Positions 1 to 4,871 of a stretch of DNA of 5,193 bases are shown here, one piece after another. The stretch's first letter is position 1. Each line of letters opens with the position of its first letter. Source of the stretch: DATDRQ01 sp035291645 (GTDB taxonomy: Bacteria; Chloroflexota; Anaerolineae; Anaerolineales; UBA4823); contig DATDRQ010000153.1 in the NCBI GenBank assembly GCA_035291645.1, positions 1 to 5,193 of the forward strand. The letters run 5' to 3'. The notes under the pieces were generated by a model. The model saw only the letters and a program-made list of their open reading frames with translations. It searched no databases and was not told where the DNA came from. The position numbers and the translations under genes were made by a program.

Positions 1-1
1 G

Positions 2-307
2 TTGGTGCGGGCGCTGCTGCCCGTCGAGGGCCTCGACCTGATCGCAGCCCGGCGGGATGGGCAGCCTGCAGAGCGCTGGACGGATGGACCGGCGAAGATC
101 TGCCAGGCGCTGGCGATCGACGGCAGGTTGAATGGCCTGGATTTATGCGCACCACAAGCAGTGCTCTTCGTCGAACCTGGTGAGGCTATCCCTGACGAGC
201 GCGTGACGATCGGCCCGCGCGTGGGTTTGAAAACGGTACCAGAACCCTGGAAAAGCATCCCGTGGCGTTTCCGGGTGTCAGGTATCAAGTTTCAAGTGTC
301 AAGTTGA
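2..307 (+). CDS. 3-methyladenine DNA glycosylase (AAG/MPG family), C-terminal part
   Basis: This is the 3' end of a gene that begins before the window; the first visible codon is TTG (Leu) and is not a real start. The family removes alkylated purines such as 3-methyladenine, starting base excision repair in the cytoplasm. The visible 101 residues carry the family's C-terminal landmarks: VRALLPVEGL near residues 2-11 (compare LLRALEPLEGL in human AAG), TDGPAKICQALAI at 27-39 (the conserved GPxKLCQALxI segment), PRVGL at 72-76 and PWRF at 87-90. The catalytic Glu lies in the missing N-terminal part. The last ten residues, from Val92, are encoded by a heptameric DNA repeat that also supplies the TGA stop, so the true domain ends near residue 91. 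The stop is 28 nt before fabI. The family call is confident; whether the whole gene is intact cannot be seen. Confidence 0.88.
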   Translation: MVRALLPVEGLDLIAARRDGQPAERWTDGPAKICQALAIDGRLNGLDLCAPQAVLFVEPGEAIPDERVTIGPRVGLKTVPEPWKSIPWRFRVSGIKFQVSS

Positions 308-317
308 CACGTGACAC
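275..317. repeat. Heptameric tandem repeat running into an inverted repeat
   Basis: Four 7-bp units fitting GTNTCAR stand head to tail: GTGTCAG (275-281), GTATCAA (282-288), GTTTCAA (289-295) and GTGTCAA (296-302). After a single G at 303 come two units in the opposite orientation: TTGACAC (304-310) and GTGACAC (311-317). Units 296-302 and 304-310 form a perfect 15-bp palindrome, and the flanking units add five matches of seven. The transcript could fold into a hairpin, but no T-run follows, so it is not a canonical intrinsic terminator. It overlaps the end of the glycosylase gene and lies just before the fabI ribosome binding site. Similar heptanucleotide families (STRR) are known in cyanobacteria; that this one is dispersed in its genome is inference. 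Confidence 0.8.
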
Positions 318-326
318 GAAATATTT

Positions 327-331
327 GGAGG
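327..331 (+). promoter_or_regulatory. Ribosome binding site of fabI
   Basis: GGAGG lies 4 nt before the fabI ATG at 336. It is a strong Shine-Dalgarno match with a slightly short spacer, and it supports this start. No convincing promoter was found between the glycosylase gene and fabI: TTGACA occurs at 304-309 inside the palindrome, but no -10 box lies at a suitable distance. Confidence 0.7.
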
Positions 332-335
332 AATT

Positions 336-1121
336 ATGAGCCTGCTGAGCGGCAAGACCGCCCTGGTATTTGGAGTCGCCAACGAACGGTCGATCGCCTG
401 GGGGATCACGAAGGCCTTTCAGGAGCACGGCGCCACCATCGGCCTCAGCTACGCCGGCGAAGTCCTGGAACGCCGGGTGCGCCCGCTGGCCGAATCGATC
501 GGCTGCACCTTCGTCGAGCCCTGCGACGTGACCTCCGACGAGCAAATTCAGGGTATCGTCGACCGGGCGGTGGAAAGGTTTGGGAACATCGATATCCTGG
601 TGCACGCCATCGCCTTTGCCAACCGGGACGAGCTGACCGGACCTTACTTCAATACCAGCCGTGAAGGTTTCCACACTGCGATGGACATCAGCGTATACTC
701 TTTCACTGCTTTGGCGCGTGCCTTCCAACCGCATCTGCGACCCGGCGGCGCACTGCTCACCCTGACCTATTATGGCGCCGAAAAAGTTTCTCCCCACTAT
801 AACGTCATGGGCGTCGCCAAGGCCGCCCTGGAAGCCTCGGTGCGCTACCTGGCTTACGACTTGGGCAAGCAGGGGGTGCGGGTCAACGCCGTCTCCGCCG
901 GCCCGGTCCGCACCCTGGCCGCGGCGGGCGTCTCCGGGTTCAAGACCATGTACCGCCACTTCGCCGAGATCGCCCCGTTGCACCAGAACATCACTATCGA
1001 GGATGTGGGCGGCGCGGCTGTCTTTCTGTGCTCCGACCTGGCGGGCAAGACCACCGGCGAAGTGCTCTACGTCGACTCGGGTTACAACATCCTGGGCGTG
1101 CCGGAAGACGTGCAGGGGTAA
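336..1121 (+). CDS. fabI: Enoyl-[acyl-carrier-protein] reductase (NADH), FabI
   Basis: FabI catalyses the last reduction of each bacterial type II fatty acid elongation cycle, turning trans-2-enoyl-ACP into acyl-ACP with NAD(P)H in the cytoplasm. The 261-residue protein has the usual FabI length and runs complete from ATG to TAA. The cofactor loop GVANERSIAWGI is at 13-24 and CDV, which contacts the adenine, at 63-65. The catalytic pattern Y-X6-K is Tyr155 and Lys162 in YNVMGVAK, with the second FabI tyrosine at Tyr145. RVNAVSAGPVRTLAA at 182-196 and EDVGGAAVFLCSDL at 222-235 are classic FabI segments. Position 93, Gly in the E. coli enzyme and part of the triclosan-contact loop, is Ala here (AIAFAN), as in Bacillus-type FabI. 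A bactofilin gene follows after 5 nt, suggesting one transcript. Full-length FabI features make the classical SDR alternative unlikely. Confidence 0.97.
   Translation: MSLLSGKTALVFGVANERSIAWGITKAFQEHGATIGLSYAGEVLERRVRPLAESIGCTFVEPCDVTSDEQIQGIVDRAVERFGNIDILVHAIAFANRDELTGPYFNTSREGFHTAMDISVYSFTALARAFQPHLRPGGALLTLTYYGAEKVSPHYNVMGVAKAALEASVRYLAYDLGKQGVRVNAVSAGPVRTLAAAGVSGFKTMYRHFAEIAPLHQNITIEDVGGAAVFLCSDLAGKTTGEVLYVDSGYNILGVPEDVQG
1114..1118 (+). promoter_or_regulatory. Ribosome binding site of the bactofilin gene
   Basis: AGGGG lies within the last codons of fabI, 8 nt before the ATG at 1127. It decides the start: the reading frame is open upstream to 1028, but that extension overlaps fabI and encodes Arg/Gly-rich sequence unlike any bactofilin. 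The site's position inside fabI suggests translational coupling. Confidence 0.6.
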
Positions 1122-1126
1122 GCGCC

Positions 1127-1609
1127 ATGTTCCGCAGGAACCAGGATACCCAGCCTCTTTCCAGCCAGTCCGTTCCAACCGAGCGAGTCACTTCCGTGCT
1201 TGGCGCAGGCACGGTCTGGAAAGGGCAGCTCAGCGGCACCGGCGGCGTCCGTATCGAAGGTTCGTTTGAGGGGGATATCACCCTGCGCGGCCTGCTGGTG
1301 GTCGGCGAAACCGGCCGGGTGACCTGCCAGCAGTTGAGTGCCAACGTGGTCATCATCGCCGGGGCGGTGCGCGGAGACATCACCGCTGAAAAGCTGGAGA
1401 TCCGCAGCACCGGCCGCGTGTGGGGCAACGTAGTGGCGGCGGCTTTCGCCACCGAAGAGGGCGCCTTCCTGCGCGGCCAGGTGCGCATGGAAGAGCGCGT
1501 CGAGATTGCCAATGAGCCGCCTGCCTCTCAATCTGATGGGGCCTCCACAGAGGCCGAGGCAGCCCTAACCCCCGATGGGAAGGAAAATCTGAATAGTTTA
1601 ATGAAGTAG
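1127..1609 (+). CDS. Bactofilin (polymer-forming cytoskeletal protein)
   Basis: Bactofilins (DUF583 family) polymerise without nucleotide into filaments, often at the inner membrane, and act in cell shape, polarity or wall synthesis. The 160-residue protein has the usual three parts: a short polar N-terminal tail (1-22), a core of short beta strands (about 23-126) and a disordered acidic C-terminal tail (127-160). The core shows a roughly 17-residue periodicity with a Gly at the turns: G33, G49, G83, G100 and G117, in contexts such as FEGDI, VRGDI and LRGQV. This is the signature of a right-handed beta helix. No transmembrane segment is seen. It starts 5 nt after the fabI stop, so the two are very likely co-transcribed. 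It converges on the vapC gene, with 11 nt between the stop codons. The exact cellular role cannot be told from the sequence. Confidence 0.92.
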   Translation: MFRRNQDTQPLSSQSVPTERVTSVLGAGTVWKGQLSGTGGVRIEGSFEGDITLRGLLVVGETGRVTCQQLSANVVIIAGAVRGDITAEKLEIRSTGRVWGNVVAAAFATEEGAFLRGQVRMEERVEIANEPPASQSDGASTEAEAALTPDGKENLNSLMK

Positions 1610-1620
1610 CGGTCCGCCCG

Positions 1621-2040
1621 TCATTCCCACGGGTTGATCACCGGCAGATCCGTGTGAGCAAAATCCGAATCGTTACAGGTCACCAGGTAGAGGTGATGAT
1701 ATAAGGCCGAGGCTGCAATCAGCGAGTCGATTACTGGCATGGCCTTGCCTTCTTTCTCCAAACGAGCTGTAAGACCTCCCCACAGCAGCATCACTTCCGA
1801 ATCGATTTGAACCAATCGACTGCTAAAACGCCGGATCAATTCCTCATTCAGCCATTCGTTCAACTGAACTTTGCGCGGCGAATCCGACAACCGTTCGAGA
1901 CCTCGTCTAACTTCGCCAAGGGTGATCACACTCAAGAATAACTTGTTCTCGTCCACCTCCGCAAGCCAGCGGATCACATTCGGAGATGGGGCGCGTTTTG
2001 CGAATTCTGAAACCACGCAGGTGTCGAGCAGATAGTTCAT
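1621..2040 (-). CDS. vapC: VapC-type toxin, PIN-domain ribonuclease (FitB-like)
   Basis: PIN-domain VapC toxins are Mg-dependent ribonucleases that cleave tRNA or rRNA and are held inactive by the cognate antitoxin. The 139-residue protein is a full-length single PIN domain. Acidic metal-binding residues are Asp6 (LLDTCVVSE), Glu43 (ITLGEVRRG), Asp105 (PVIDSLIAASA) and the Asp124/Asp126 region (TCNDSDF). The ending LPVINPWE matches the FitB subgroup, whose members end in a similar NPW motif. The ATG overlaps the antitoxin stop codon by 4 nt (ATGA at 2040-2037), so its translation depends on the upstream gene. All catalytic positions are present, so it should be active. The gene is less GC-rich than its neighbours, which suggests acquisition. 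The RNA target cannot be predicted from the sequence. Confidence 0.93.
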   Translation of the reverse strand: MNYLLDTCVVSEFAKRAPSPNVIRWLAEVDENKLFLSVITLGEVRRGLERLSDSPRKVQLNEWLNEELIRRFSSRLVQIDSEVMLLWGGLTARLEKEGKAMPVIDSLIAASALYHHLYLVTCNDSDFAHTDLPVINPWE

Positions 2041-2294
2041 GGCTCGAGACCGATATCGCGTGGGTAGGTCTGATCGCGCTCAATAGACAAATCCGACCCA
2101 GCCAGCGGCGAGTTTAGTAGGAAATCTGCCAGATTCTCTTTTGGCCTGGTCATACGTTCGTATTCCTGGTAGGACAGCACCACAACGACTCTTTCTCCAT
2201 GCCGGGTGACCACCTGCACGCCTTCCTTGATCGTTCGCTCGACCAGCTCGCTGAAGCGGTTTTTCGCCTCCTGCAACTGCCAAATCTTGCTCAT
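2037..2294 (-). CDS. Antitoxin of the VapC pair, Phd/YefM family
   Basis: The 85-residue protein has the Phd/YefM layout. The N-terminal DNA-binding half contains WQLQEAKNRFSELVERT (5-21), a GVQVVTRHGERVVVVLS strand pair (25-41) and YQEYERM (42-48). A charged C-terminal tail (about 50-85) ending in SIERDQTYPRDIGLEP would wrap the toxin and block its active site; tails of this SP-L-ERD-PRDI type are typical of antitoxins paired with FitB-like toxins. The ATG is preceded by GAGG (2303-2300) with a 5-nt spacer. Being first in the operon, it is made in excess over the toxin. It probably represses its own promoter, alone and better in complex with VapC, through the palindrome and direct repeats just upstream. 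The overlapping frames in this region are shadows. Confidence 0.92.
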   Translation of the reverse strand: MSKIWQLQEAKNRFSELVERTIKEGVQVVTRHGERVVVVLSYQEYERMTRPKENLADFLLNSPLAGSDLSIERDQTYPRDIGLEP

Positions 2295-2317
2295 AATAAC
2301 CTCATTTAGTTAAAAAA

Positions 2318-2348
2318 TCTGTCTAGTCTGTCTAGATATATTATATCT
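2318..2348. promoter_or_regulatory. Likely autoregulatory operator: 9-bp tandem repeat plus palindrome
   Basis: TCTGTCTAG occurs twice in perfect tandem (2318-2326 and 2327-2335). It abuts a perfect 15-bp palindrome, AGATATA-T-TATATCT (2334-2348), that contains the -10 box. The repeats cover the predicted transcription start and early leader. Antitoxins of the Phd/YefM type bind such palindromes over the core promoter, so occupancy here should block RNA polymerase. The repeats are seen directly; protein binding is inferred. Confidence 0.7.
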
Positions 2349-2368
2349 GTGATGAACCCACCAGTCAA
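2340..2368 (-). promoter_or_regulatory. Promoter of the toxin-antitoxin operon
   Basis: Reading the minus strand, TTGACT at 2368-2363 is followed by a 17-bp spacer and TATAAT at 2345-2340. This is one base away from the perfect sigma-70 consensus with ideal spacing. The predicted start is an A near 2333, giving a leader of about 39 nt before the antitoxin ATG. It is the strongest promoter-like sequence in the window. Confidence 0.85.
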
Positions 2369-2424
2369 GGATGAATTAGCTTGTTCTCACCCGAGCGTTA
2401 TGAATTGGGCCTGGTTACCAGATC

Positions 2425-3201
2425 CTATCCCCCCCTCCACTCGGCCTGGCGCTTTTCGACGAAGGCGCGCATGCCCTCCTTTTGATCGGCGCTGGCGAAC
2501 AGAAAGTAGAACGCCCGCCGCTCGTCGGCCAGCCCGTCGCTCAGGAACGACTCGAAGGCGTGGTTGACCGCCTGCTTGGCCAGCCGCACCGCCAGCGGGG
2601 CGCGCCCGGCGATCTCCTCCGCCAGTTGCAACGCTTCCTCCTCGTAGCGTTCGACCGGCACCACCCGGTTAACCAGGCCGTAAGCCAGCGCCTCCTCGGC
2701 GGTCAGCGTGCGGTTGTTCAGCACCATCTCCATGGCGATTGCTTTGCCCACCGCCCGCGCCAGACGCTGCGTGCCGCCAGCTCCCGGCATCACCCCCAGG
2801 TTGATCTCCGGCTGCCCGAAGCGCGCCGTCTCAGAGGCCACGATCATATCGCACGACATGGCCAGCTCGTTGCCGCCCCCCAGGCACCAACCCGAGACCG
2901 CCGCGATGACCGGCTTATTGATCCCCCGCATGCCGTCGAAGGTCGAGATCGAGTCGCGCTGCAGCATCTCCACCGCCGAAGCGTCCGCCATCTCCTTGAT
3001 ATCCGCCCCGGCGGCGAAGGCGCGCTCGTCCCCGGTCACCACCAGCGCGCCGATCCTTTTATCTGCATCGAAGGCGACCAGTGCCGCCATGAGCTCCGCG
3101 AGCAACCTGCTGTCCAGCGCGTTGAGCGCCTTAGGCCGGTTGAGCCTCACCAGCCCCACTCGCCCGCGGGTCTCAACCAGGATGGAAGTAAATTCTGTCA
3201 T
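2425..3201 (-). CDS. Enoyl-CoA hydratase/isomerase (crotonase family)
   Basis: Enoyl-CoA hydratases add water to trans-2-enoyl-CoA to give 3-hydroxyacyl-CoA in fatty acid, butanoate or amino acid metabolism. The 258-residue protein is full length for a stand-alone crotonase. The oxyanion-hole segments are AFAAGADIKEM (61-71, Ala66) and CLGGGNELAM (106-115, Gly109). The two catalytic acids are Glu112 and Glu132, spaced 20 residues apart as in rat mitochondrial hydratase (Glu144 and Glu164), in FGQPEINLGVMPGAGGTQRL. Both glutamates argue for a true hydratase rather than an isomerase or hydrolase. The C-terminal helices end in the usual FVEKRQAEW region. The ATG is preceded by GGAGGT (3211-3206) with a 4-nt spacer. 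It lies 86 nt downstream of the SDR gene on the same strand and is probably co-transcribed. Chain-length preference cannot be read from the sequence. Confidence 0.93.
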   Translation of the reverse strand: MTEFTSILVETRGRVGLVRLNRPKALNALDSRLLAELMAALVAFDADKRIGALVVTGDERAFAAGADIKEMADASAVEMLQRDSISTFDGMRGINKPVIAAVSGWCLGGGNELAMSCDMIVASETARFGQPEINLGVMPGAGGTQRLARAVGKAIAMEMVLNNRTLTAEEALAYGLVNRVVPVERYEEEALQLAEEIAGRAPLAVRLAKQAVNHAFESFLSDGLADERRAFYFLFASADQKEGMRAFVEKRQAEWRGG

Positions 3202-3266
3202 GCGGACCTCCCTCGTTTGTTGATTTCAGAGGATTGTTCTTCGTAATATCCAGGCGCTGGCTGATA

Positions 3267-3296
3267 GCATTGCCTTAGCGCATTGCATTAGCGCAT
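3267..3296. repeat. 13-bp tandem duplication over the SDR stop codon
   Basis: The unit GCATTGC[C/A]TTAGC occurs at 3267-3279 and again at 3280-3292 with one mismatch, followed by a partial third copy, GCAT (3293-3296). On the minus strand each copy carries ATG CGC TAA, which at 3296-3288 encodes the final Met-Arg-stop of the SDR gene; the second ATGCGCTAA (3283-3275) lies just after the stop. It looks like a local slippage duplication with no clear function. Confidence 0.75.
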
Positions 3297-4040
3297 CACC
3301 TTGCCCCCGTCGATATTGATCGCCTGCCCGGTCAAATAGGCGGCCGCCTCGCTGCACAGGAACAGCACCAGCCCAACCACGTCCTGGGGGGTGCCCAGGC
3401 GGCCCTGGGGGATATCCTCCAGCCATTTATCCAGCATGGCCTGGTTCTGGCGTAGGGCGGCGGTCATTTCCGTCTCGATCACCCCCGGGCAGACCGCATT
3501 CACGCGGATGTTGTAAGCCGCCAGCTCGCGCGCCGCTGCGCGGGTCAATCCGATCAGACCCAGCTTGCTTGCCACGTAAGCGGAGCGATCCTTGAGGCCG
3601 TGCGCTCGCCCGGCAATAGAGGCGATGTTGACGATAGCCCCTCCCCCTTGCGCGCGCATCACCCGCCCTGCAGACTGGATCAGGAAGAACGCCCCGGTCA
3701 GGTTCACGTCCAGGGTGCGCCGCCAGTCCCACTCGTCCAGGTCAAGCAGCGCTGCATGTGGTTCCACCCCGGCGTTGTTGATCAGGATGTCGACCCGACC
3801 CCAGGCGTCCATGATCTGCTCGATCATGCCCTGTACCGGCATCTTGGCCCCCACGTCCGCCACGTAATCCTGCACCATGCCGCCGGTCGCCCGGATGCGC
3901 GCCACCGTCTCATCCAGGTTGACCGGCGTCACGTCGTTGGCAGCCACGCGAGCCCCCTGGGCGGCGAACGCCTCGGCGATCGCCCGCCCGATGCCGCGCC
4001 CCGCCCCGGTCACCAGCACGACTTTGTCATCGAAGGACAT
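3288..4040 (-). CDS. Short-chain dehydrogenase/reductase, FabG-like 3-oxoacyl reductase or 3-hydroxyacyl dehydrogenase
   Basis: This is a classical SDR of 250 residues, cytoplasmic, interconverting 3-oxo and 3-hydroxy groups or a similar alcohol/ketone pair. Motifs are TGAGRGIG (11-18) for the dinucleotide, ADV (61-63), NNAG (88-91), and the catalytic set Asn113, Ser141, Tyr155 and Lys159 (YVASK), then CPGVIETEM (184-192). Asp36 at the end of the second strand (AANDV) suggests NAD(H) rather than NADP(H); biosynthetic FabG normally uses NADPH, so an oxidative role is plausible. The frame is open upstream to 4112, but ATG at 4040 is chosen because AGGGAG stands 8 nt before it and the Rossmann fold begins at once. 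The enoyl-CoA hydratase gene follows after 86 nt, and the two could act in sequence on acyl thioesters. The substrate is uncertain, as usual for SDRs. Confidence 0.9.
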   Translation of the reverse strand: MSFDDKVVLVTGAGRGIGRAIAEAFAAQGARVAANDVTPVNLDETVARIRATGGMVQDYVADVGAKMPVQGMIEQIMDAWGRVDILINNAGVEPHAALLDLDEWDWRRTLDVNLTGAFFLIQSAGRVMRAQGGGAIVNIASIAGRAHGLKDRSAYVASKLGLIGLTRAAARELAAYNIRVNAVCPGVIETEMTAALRQNQAMLDKWLEDIPQGRLGTPQDVVGLVLFLCSEAAAYLTGQAINIDGGKVMR

Positions 4041-4048
4041 GTTCTGCT

Positions 4049-4054
4049 CTCCCT
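4049..4054 (-). promoter_or_regulatory. Ribosome binding site of the SDR gene
   Basis: AGGGAG on the minus strand (4054-4049) lies 8 nt before the ATG at 4040. It supports this start over the in-frame ATG at 4112, which would add 24 residues that do not belong to the SDR fold and would place the start upstream of the predicted promoter. Confidence 0.65.
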
Positions 4055-4073
4055 GCTTCCTAAGGTGTAACTG

Positions 4074-4102
4074 ATTATATATCCATTGCCTGCCGTAAAA
4101 AC
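4074..4102 (-). promoter_or_regulatory. Probable promoter of the SDR and enoyl-CoA hydratase genes
   Basis: On the minus strand TATAAT (4079-4074) is a perfect -10 box in an AT-rich stretch, about 33 nt before the SDR ATG. The -35 region is poor: only a T-rich GTTTTT (4102-4097) lies 17 bp upstream. The predicted start near 4067 leaves a leader of about 27 nt that includes the ribosome binding site. The 90-nt gap after the peptidase gene also favours a separate transcription start. Confidence 0.45.
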
Positions 4103-4130
4103 ACTCCCCCATAATTTCAGGACATAACCC

Positions 4131-4871
4131 TCAAGACGGCTCGCTGCCGGAGCACACCGGCACCTCACCCCGATTCTGGCTTGCGTTGACCGGCAGGCCC
4201 AGGTAAGGGGAGGGGTCGATCGTATTGCCGATCTCCAGCTCGTTGCGGAAACCGCCCGACCCGTCGTCCAACACGATCGAGAAATGCAGGTGCACGCCCA
4301 CCGGGTTGAAAGGATCGCCGGAGAAATTTCCCTGGTAACCCAGCAAGGTGCCGGCCTCGACGTAGACCTCGCTGCTGCCGGGCGGGAAATTCGGTGCGAT
4401 GAATGAGTTGCCGTTGGCCTCTGCCAGGTGGGTGTAGTAGGTCCAGATCTGGCGTCCGGGCCGCAGCGGGTCATCGGGGATGCGGATGATAACGGATGAC
4501 TCCCAGTCTGGCAGGCGTGTCAGGTAGCCAGGGTACGCTGCGATCACCGCCGTCTGGTTCACATCGCCGCCGCCAAAGATATCCAGCCCCTGGTGGCGGT
4601 GGCTTGGGCGGAAGGTATCCCCCCAAAGGTAGCCGATGAAACCGTCCGTGGGCAGGATGAAGGGCGCCCCCCCGCAGCGCTGACCTGCCATGACCGCCCA
4701 CTCCGGGTGCTCCCCGGGGCCGTTCAACCAGGCCAGTACCAGCGGCGTGCGGTTTCCGGGTGTGTTGAACCAGCGGAACGCCAGATACCCGGCCGCCAGG
4801 ACTATCGTGAACAAAACAGCCAAAAGCAGGCAGGCCGCCGGTTGGCGCCCCTCACCGGATCTGGCTGTCAT
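4131..4871 (-). CDS. Membrane-anchored M23-family (LytM-type) metallopeptidase
   Basis: M23 enzymes are zinc endopeptidases that usually cut peptide cross-links in peptidoglycan outside the cytoplasmic membrane. The 246-residue protein has a short N-terminal tail with Arg residues, one hydrophobic segment (about 12-33) acting as signal anchor, a linker, and the peptidase domain (about 68-225). Zinc ligands fit His93 and Asp97 (HQGLD) and His196 in HLHFS; His148 (YYTHLAE) and His194 are the catalytic histidines, equivalent to LytM His260 and His291. All five are present, so it should be active. Cys66 and Cys240 flank the domain and could form a disulfide, consistent with an extracytoplasmic location. 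Its ATG overlaps the stop of the upstream deacylase gene by 4 nt, with only a weak ribosome site (GATGGA), so translation is probably coupled. The exact substrate is not known. Confidence 0.9.
   Translation of the reverse strand: MTARSGEGRQPAACLLLAVLFTIVLAAGYLAFRWFNTPGNRTPLVLAWLNGPGEHPEWAVMAGQRCGGAPFILPTDGFIGYLWGDTFRPSHRHQGLDIFGGGDVNQTAVIAAYPGYLTRLPDWESSVIIRIPDDPLRPGRQIWTYYTHLAEANGNSFIAPNFPPGSSEVYVEAGTLLGYQGNFSGDPFNPVGVHLHFSIVLDDGSGGFRNELEIGNTIDPSPYLGLPVNASQNRGEVPVCSGSEPS

Noticed and set aside
304..309. TTGACA inside the palindrome as the -35 box of a fabI promoter
   Set aside because: The expected -10 position falls on the GGAGG ribosome binding site at 327-331, and the only AT-rich candidate (TATTTG, 322-327) is just 12 bp away.
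285..1178. A 297-codon open frame on the minus strand opposite fabI
   Set aside because: It is longer than fabI but lies antisense to a clear FabI with all catalytic motifs. Its translation is rich in Gly, Asp and Val with no recognisable domain, as expected from the mirrored codon bias of a GC-rich gene.
1617..1633. Possible bidirectional terminator between the bactofilin and vapC genes
   Set aside because: CCCGT (1617-1621) and ACGGG (1629-1633) could pair with a 7-nt loop, but the stem is only 5 bp, lies partly inside vapC, and no T-run follows on either strand.
2312..2336. Hairpin TCTAG/CTAGA followed by a T-run in the antitoxin leader as an attenuator
   Set aside because: The predicted transcription start near 2333 falls inside the first arm, so the RNA would lack a full stem; the repeats are better explained as operator sites.
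2411..2421. CTGGT-T-ACCAG palindrome just after the hydratase stop as a terminator
   Set aside because: The arms are 5 bp around a single base, so a real RNA hairpin would keep only about 3 bp, and no T-run follows.
2482..3246. A 254-codon open frame on the plus strand opposite the enoyl-CoA hydratase gene
   Set aside because: The translation is His-, Arg- and Gln-rich and low in complexity, with no family resemblance; the opposite strand encodes a complete crotonase with both catalytic glutamates.
3250..3260. CCAG-GCG-CTGG inverted repeat between the SDR and hydratase genes
   Set aside because: A 4-bp stem with no T-run is expected often by chance in GC-rich DNA.
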